Shown: positions 11,747-15,936 of the stretch, in pieces
How positions within the stretch are numbered: the first letter of the stretch is position 1
How the letters are laid out: each line of letters opens with the position of its first letter
Assembly (NCBI GenBank): GCA_902796865.1
Contig: CADBQZ010000063.1
Coordinates: 1-15,936, forward strand
DNA from: an uncultured Ruminococcus sp.
Lineage (GTDB): Bacteria; Bacillota; Clostridia; Oscillospirales; Ruminococcaceae
Direction of reading: 5' to 3'
Length of the DNA: 15,936 bases
Position numbers and translations under genes: made by a program
Notes under the pieces: generated by a model
Database searches by the model: none
Told to the model about the DNA's origin: nothing
What the model saw: only the letters and a program-made list of their open reading frames with translations

Positions 11747-14365
11747 TTATTTCATTGATTCCATAGACTGCATTATCTTTGCCATTTTTTCTTCTGCCTT
11801 TGCAAGCTTTGCCTTTTCAGCTTCGATAAGCTTTTCGGGCGCTTTTGCCAGGAATCCCTGATTGTTAAGCTTTCCACTCAAGAAATCTATATCCTTCTGT
11901 ACTTTTGCTTTTTCTTTATTAAGACGTGCGATTTCCTTTTCCTTATCAACAAGCTCTTCTAAAGGTATAAAAAGTCTTGCACTGTCAGTAACTGCTGTTA
12001 CAGCATCTTCTATATCATATTTATCCGATGTTTCAATGCCTGATGCGGAAGCAAGCTTTTCAAAGAAAATGCCGCAGCTGTCAAACAATTCCTTATCAGC
12101 CGTCTCAATGAAGATCTTAGCTTTCTTCGACGGCGGAACATTCATTTCAGTTCTTCTTGTTCTTACCGCTCTTATAGCATCAATCACCTTGCCAAACTGC
12201 TCTTCTTCATGCGTAAATGAAAGCTTTTCATCATACACAGGGAAGCTTTCAAGCATTATAGGACCGCTTTCATTTGTAAGTACCTGCCATATTTCCTCGG
12301 TAATATACGGCATGAACGGGTGAAGAAGCTTTAACATACCCTGCATTACCCATACAAGTACTGCCTGAGCATCGGCTGCTGTTTTTCCTCCTTCTGAGAT
12401 CCTGGGCTTTGTAAGCTCTATATACCAGTCGCAATAAACGTCCCAGATAAAGTCATATATCTTCGCTGCTGCTACTCCAAGCTCAAATTTTTCCAGATTA
12501 TCATTTACTTCTTTTACAAGAGTATTAAAGCGGCTTATTACCCATTTGTCTTCTAAGCAAAGTTCAGCCGGCAATCCTTTTATCTCAAAGTCTTCCGGAA
12601 GATTCATCATGATAAATCTTGATGCGTTCCAGAGTTTATTCGCAAAGTTTCTTGCTGCCTTTACCTTGTCATCTGAATAACGCATATCGTTTCCGGGCGA
12701 ATTTCCGTTTGCAAGCATAAATCTCAGGGCATCTGCGCCATACTTGTCTATAACTTCAAGAGGGTCGATTCCGTTGCCGAGCGACTTAGACATCTTTCTT
12801 CCCTGCTCGTCCCTTACAAGTCCATGTATAAGGACAGTATTGAACGGTACTTCTCCCATATGTTCAAGTCCGGAGAACATCATACGCACTACCCAGAAGA
12901 AGATTATATCATATCCGGTAACAAGAGTATTTGTAGGATAGAAATATTTAAGCTCTTCGATATTTTCAGGCCAACCGAGAGTTGAGAAAGGCCACAATGC
13001 CGAACTAAACCAAGTATCAAGAGTATCTTCGTCCTGACGCAATGCCGCTCCGCACTTAGGACAGGTGTGTACATCGTCTTTAGATACAACCATTTCACCG
13101 CACTCGTCGCAGTAGAACGCAGGGATTCGGTGTCCCCACCAAATCTGACGGGAAATACACCAGTCACGGATATTTTCAAGCCAGTTAAAGTAAATTTTAT
13201 CGAATCTTTCGGGAACGAATTTAGTTTCGCCGCTCTTAACAGCTTCAATTGCAGGACCTGCAAGCGGTTCCATTTTAACGAACCATTGAGTTGAAACCTT
13301 AGGCTCGATTGTAGTTCCGCAACGGTAGCAAGTACCTACATTATGCGAGTAGTCTTCGGTTTCGATTAAAAAGCCTTGTTCTTCGAGGTCTTTAACGATA
13401 GCCTTTCTTGCTTCGTATCTGTCAAGACCTGAATACTTGCCGTAGCCTTCTACGATTTTAGCGTCGTCTGTAAGTACATCAATAACTTCAAGGTTGTGGC
13501 GTTTACCTACTTCAAAGTCATTCGGGTCGTGAGCAGGCGTAATTTTAACCGCACCTGTACCGAAATCCATTTCAACATAATCATCGGCAATAACGGGAAT
13601 TTCTCTGCCAACAAGAGGAAGAATAAGCATTTTGCCGACAACATCTTTATATTTTTCGTCAGCGGGGTTTACTGCAACCGCAGTATCGCCAAGTAGTGTT
13701 TCAGGACGAGTTGTAGCAAGTTCGATATAGCCTGTACCGTCTGCATACGGATATTTAATATGCCAAAAATGTCCTGCTTGGTCTTCAAACTCAACCTCCG
13801 CATCGGATAAAGTTGTCTTACATTTAGGACACCAGTTTACCATTCTCTCGCCACGGTAAATAAGTCCCTTTTCGTAGTAGTTTACGAAAGTTTCTCTAAC
13901 CGCTTTTGAACAGACTTCGTCCATAGTAAAGCGTTCTCTGTCCCAGTCGCAAGACGAGCCGAGCTTCTTTAACTGTTCAACGATTCTGCCGCCGTACTTT
14001 TCTTTCCACGCCCAAGCACGCTCCATAAAAGCATCTCTACCGATTTCTTCTTTGGTGATGCCTTCTTCACGCATAGCCGCTACGATTTTCGCTTCGGTAG
14101 CAATAGCCGCATGGTCAGTACCCGGAAGCCACAAAGCAGCATAGCCCTGCATTCTCTTATATCTTATAAGAATATCCTGCAAGGTTTCATCAAGGGCATG
14201 TCCCATGTGGAGCTGTCCTGTGATGTTCGGCGGCGGAATAACAATGGTATAAGGCTTTTTGTCGGGGTCTATTTCAGCGTGGAAATATTTATTCTCCGTC
14301 CAAAAGCTGTAGATTTTATCTTCAACCTGTTTCGGGTCATACTTTGGTTCAAGTTGTTTCCTCAT
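11747..14365 (-). CDS. valS: Valine--tRNA ligase (ValS)
   Basis: This class I aminoacyl-tRNA synthetase charges tRNA-Val in the cytoplasm. The product is 872 aa, a normal length. It has the HIGH-type motif HMGH (53-56), the CP1 editing domain ([10 protein letters not shown] and [20 protein letters not shown]), two Cys-pair clusters ([14 protein letters not shown] with CPKCGA), the KMSKS motif at 524-528, an anticodon-binding domain, and the C-terminal coiled coil (about 805-872) rich in Lys/Glu/Ala heptads. ATG at 14365 has AAAGGAG 8 nt upstream. No T-box leader precedes it: only 55 nt separate it from mpg. Oddity: synonymous codon choice shifts near 12,950 (about codon 472). By hand count ATA is 2 of 31 Ile codons before that point and 14 of 27 after; GGA is 7 of 32 Gly codons before and 14 of 21 after. 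The protein itself is intact across the junction. Confidence 0.98.
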   Translation of the reverse strand: MRKQLEPKYDPKQVEDKIYSFWTENKYFHAEIDPDKKPYTIVIPPPNITGQLHMGHALDETLQDILIRYKRMQGYAALWLPGTDHAAIATEAKIVAAMREEGITKEEIGRDAFMERAWAWKEKYGGRIVEQLKKLGSSCDWDRERFTMDEVCSKAVRETFVNYYEKGLIYRGERMVNWCPKCKTTLSDAEVEFEDQAGHFWHIKYPYADGTGYIELATTRPETLLGDTAVAVNPADEKYKDVVGKMLILPLVGREIPVIADDYVEMDFGTGAVKITPAHDPNDFEVGKRHNLEVIDVLTDDAKIVEGYGKYSGLDRYEARKAIVKDLEEQGFLIETEDYSHNVGTCYRCGTTIEPKVSTQWFVKMEPLAGPAIEAVKSGETKFVPERFDKIYFNWLENIRDWCISRQIWWGHRIPAFYCDECGEMVVSKDDVHTCPKCGAALRQDEDTLDTWFSSALWPFSTLGWPENIEELKYFYPTNTLVTGYDIIFFWVVRMMFSGLEHMGEVPFNTVLIHGLVRDEQGRKMSKSLGNGIDPLEVIDKYGADALRFMLANGNSPGNDMRYSDDKVKAARNFANKLWNASRFIMMNLPEDFEIKGLPAELCLEDKWVISRFNTLVKEVNDNLEKFELGVAAAKIYDFIWDVYCDWYIELTKPRISEGGKTAADAQAVLVWVMQGMLKLLHPFMPYITEEIWQVLTNESGPIMLESFPVYDEKLSFTHEEEQFGKVIDAIRAVRTRRTEMNVPPSKKAKIFIETADKELFDSCGIFFEKLASASGIETSDKYDIEDAVTAVTDSARLFIPLEELVDKEKEIARLNKEKAKVQKDIDFLSGKLNNQGFLAKAPEKLIEAEKAKLAKAEEKMAKIMQSMESMK

Positions 14366-14390
14366 AAGCCTCTCCTTTAATTTAGTTCAA

Positions 14391-14424
14391 ATTATATTAT
14401 TGCACATTGATATAAAAATGTCAA
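14391..14424 (-). promoter_or_regulatory. Possible promoter of valS
   Basis: Minus-strand TTGACA (14424-14419) overlaps the mpg stop codon. TAATAT (14399-14394, 19-bp spacing) or TATAAT (14396-14391, 22-bp spacing) could be the -10. The spacing is poor, so valS may instead be read mainly from the upstream rqcH-mpg transcript. Confidence 0.35.
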
Positions 14425-14936
14425 ATTGAATTATTTTTAGCAATAAACCGCCAAAGCTTGTTGCGGTATTCTTCGGTAGCGTAGTCTATACCGACTCGCT
14501 TTGCGGTTGCAATACTGGGTTTAGCTCCGTCGTCTTCTATCCAAATTTCAGGGTTGCCGACAATATTCTGCCCGTTAAATCGCTTGTCAACGCCTAACTT
14601 TTTTGTAAGTTTAGCAGGTCCGTTTGCAACTTCTCCTGCTCTTATCAGCACCGCTTGGGGATTTCCTTCGCCGCCTGTTACGATATTCATAAGCCAATAC
14701 ATTCCATAGCAAAGATAAACATAAATAGTACCGCTCTCGTCAAATAGCACTTTCGTGCGTTTAGTCAGTCCTTTACTTGCGTGGCAAGCGGTATCTTCAA
14801 CACCACGATACGCTTCGGTTTCAGCAATTCGTTCTCGTCTTTCACCGTCGGGAGTTTTTACTACGATGATTTTGCTGACAAGTTCATGAGCGACCGTCAG
14901 CACATCTCTGTCAAAAAATTCTTTATTTAGTTTCAT
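14421..14936 (-). CDS. mpg: 3-methyladenine DNA glycosylase (AAG/MPG family)
   Basis: This is a monofunctional base-excision repair enzyme that removes alkylated and deaminated purines. The 171-aa product has the family signatures IAETEAYRG (37-45, containing the catalytic Glu), DTACHASKGLTKRTKVLF, the DNA-contact strand YVYLCYGMYWLMNIVT, AVLIRAGE and NGPAKLTKKLGV. Length is slightly below the usual roughly 180-200 aa. The frame extends upstream to 14975, but ATG at 14936 has AGAGG 8 nt before it and starts at the conserved N-terminus (NKEFFDRDVLTVAHELV), so it is preferred. It overlaps the end of rqcH by 14 nt, which suggests coupled translation. Codon choice resembles rqcH and the 5' part of valS rather than the rest of the window. 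Confidence 0.95.
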   Translation of the reverse strand: MKLNKEFFDRDVLTVAHELVSKIIVVKTPDGERRERIAETEAYRGVEDTACHASKGLTKRTKVLFDESGTIYVYLCYGMYWLMNIVTGGEGNPQAVLIRAGEVANGPAKLTKKLGVDKRFNGQNIVGNPEIWIEDDGAKPSIATAKRVGIDYATEEYRNKLWRFIAKNNSI

Positions 14937-15936
14937 TTTGTAGCCTCTTAAAAAGTTCAGCATCGGGAGTAACAAAAAGCGTTTTGTTGTTCGTAAAAAT
15001 CACCATTCCAGGCTTTGCGCCGTTTGGCTTTTTAACGAACTTAACAAAAGTATAGTCAACGGGAACCTGCGCTGAATCTCGTGCTTTTGACTGGTAAGCC
15101 GCCACAATTGCCGCCTCTTCAATTGTAGTCATAGGGACTTCTTTGCTTTCCGCACAGATTATCACATGCGCTCCGTGAATATCGTGAGTATGCAGCCAAA
15201 TGTCAGTTTTAGCGGCGGTTTTCAGCGTCAGTTTATCGTTTTGAACATTGTTTCTGCCGACTAAAATTGTAAAGCCGTCCGAAGAAATAAGTTTTATCGG
15301 CGGTAAAGGTTTTTCCTTGATTTTAGACTTTGTATTCTTGCGAACATATCCCTCTTTTTCAAGCTCCGCTCTTATTTCGGAAAGCTCGGCGGTGGTGGTA
15401 GCCCTCGTCAGCGCATCAAAAACGCTTTCGATATAGGATATTTCCTCTGTTCCTAACTTAATTTGCTCGGCGAGAAGTTTCTCGGCAGTAACCGCCTTTT
15501 TATACATAGCATAGTATTTTTGTGCGTTAGCAGACGGCGAAAGTGTTGGTTTAAGCTTAATTTTCACAGGTTTATTATTATCGTAAAAATTTTCAACCGT
15601 AGCTACTGTTTGCCCTTTTTCTATACGATACAAATTCGCACTGATTAAATCACCGTAAATTTTGTATTCGTCCTTGTTTTCGCAGTCGGCAAGCTCTTTT
15701 TTCTGATTTTCAACTCGTCTTGAAACTCTCTCGAGTGCATTAAGTACGATTTTAAGCAAATCCGCCGACTTTTGCTTCATTCGGTTTTTGTTGGATTTGT
15801 CAAGGAAGAAGCTGTCAAGCAGTTCGCTCGGCGAAGTAAATTCTCTTCGCTCGTACAAGCTTCCGTACTGATAAATCGGCACTATTGAAAAATCATAAGG
15901 CACACCTGTGCTGTCATAGAGAACAGAAAATTTCTC
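14923..15936 (-). CDS. rqcH: RqcH/NFACT-family ribosome quality control protein (N-terminus outside window)
   Basis: RqcH (Rqc2/NEMF/FbpA-like) binds stalled 50S-nascent chain complexes and directs C-terminal alanine tailing. In older annotation it is a fibronectin-binding protein. About 337 residues are visible and the frame is open through the right edge, so the start codon lies outside; GTG at 15903 is not the start. Seen: the end of the NFACT-N domain (EKFSVLYDSTGVPYDFSIVP), a long charged helical/coiled-coil region with NRMKQKSADLLKIVLNALER, and the C-terminal NFACT-R domain (ISSDGFTILVGRNN, DIWLHTHDIHGAHVII, PNGAKPGMVIFTNNKTLFV). The N-terminal residues that contact tRNA cannot be checked. 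It overlaps mpg by 14 nt. Confidence 0.93.
   Translation of the reverse strand, partial: EKFSVLYDSTGVPYDFSIVPIYQYGSLYERREFTSPSELLDSFFLDKSNKNRMKQKSADLLKIVLNALERVSRRVENQKKELADCENKDEYKIYGDLISANLYRIEKGQTVATVENFYDNNKPVKIKLKPTLSPSANAQKYYAMYKKAVTAEKLLAEQIKLGTEEISYIESVFDALTRATTTAELSEIRAELEKEGYVRKNTKSKIKEKPLPPIKLISSDGFTILVGRNNVQNDKLTLKTAAKTDIWLHTHDIHGAHVIICAESKEVPMTTIEEAAIVAAYQSKARDSAQVPVDYTFVKFVKKPNGAKPGMVIFTNNKTLFVTPDAELFKRLQNETK

Noticed and set aside
11862..12323. Plus-strand frame of 153 codons inside valS
   Set aside because: It is antisense to the ValS C-terminal region and Ser/Leu-rich, as expected from the complement of coiled-coil codons.
14366..14420. T-box riboswitch upstream of valS
   Set aside because: Only 55 nt are available and no specifier-loop or T-box (TGGNACC-like) sequence is present.
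1..15936. CRISPR arrays, insertion sequences, prophage genes, tRNA or rRNA genes
   Set aside because: No direct-repeat array, transposase, integrase or cloverleaf/rRNA signature was found on reading through both strands.

Overview
The window reads as chromosomal DNA of an AT-rich, spore-forming Firmicute. The complete spoIIIA operon, the frequent A/T-ending codons (ATA, GGA, AGA) and near-consensus sigma-A promoters (TTGAxx, 17 bp, TATAAT) point to class Clostridia, most likely a Ruminococcaceae/Oscillospirales-type gut or rumen bacterium. The taxon is an inference; no rRNA gene is present. Most genes lie on the minus strand.

Region by region, left to right. 1-386 is the 3'-truncated (by the window edge) part of a MarR regulator on the minus strand, with a textbook promoter and two palindromes. 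565-5325 is the eight-gene spoIIIAA-AH operon (minus strand, reading AA at the right to AH at the left), tightly packed and ended by a hairpin at 517-552. 5483-8038 (plus) is divergent from it and encodes an 851-residue protein joining a TetM/EF-G-like translational GTPase to a C-terminal Rae1/YacP-type NYN endoribonuclease. 8207-8809 (plus) is a TetR regulator with its own promoter and a leader of about 100 nt. A perfect 15-bp hairpin at 8836-8870 separates it from a convergent, exported cell-wall-binding transglutaminase-like protein (8877-9866, minus). 10070-11608 (minus) is an asparagine synthetase B-like gene that lacks the N-terminal glutaminase nucleophile and is broken by one in-frame TAA. 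11747-14365 (minus) is valS, preceded on the same strand by mpg (3-methyladenine glycosylase) and the C-terminal two thirds of rqcH/NFACT, which runs off the right edge.

How the genes work together. The SpoIIIA proteins build the mother-cell half of the channel linking mother cell and forespore. rqcH, valS and the GTPase-nuclease all touch translation. RqcH tags stalled nascent chains. The fusion joins a domain that should enter the ribosomal A site to a relative of a nuclease that cuts mRNA there, so it is the best candidate for an undescribed system: a single-protein mRNA-cleaving ribosome surveillance factor. That function is inferred, not shown.

Two other oddities stand out. Synonymous codon choice changes sharply inside valS near position 12,950, which suggests either homologous recombination or a chimeric assembly. 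The asnB-like gene keeps a good promoter and ribosome binding site while being interrupted by a stop codon.
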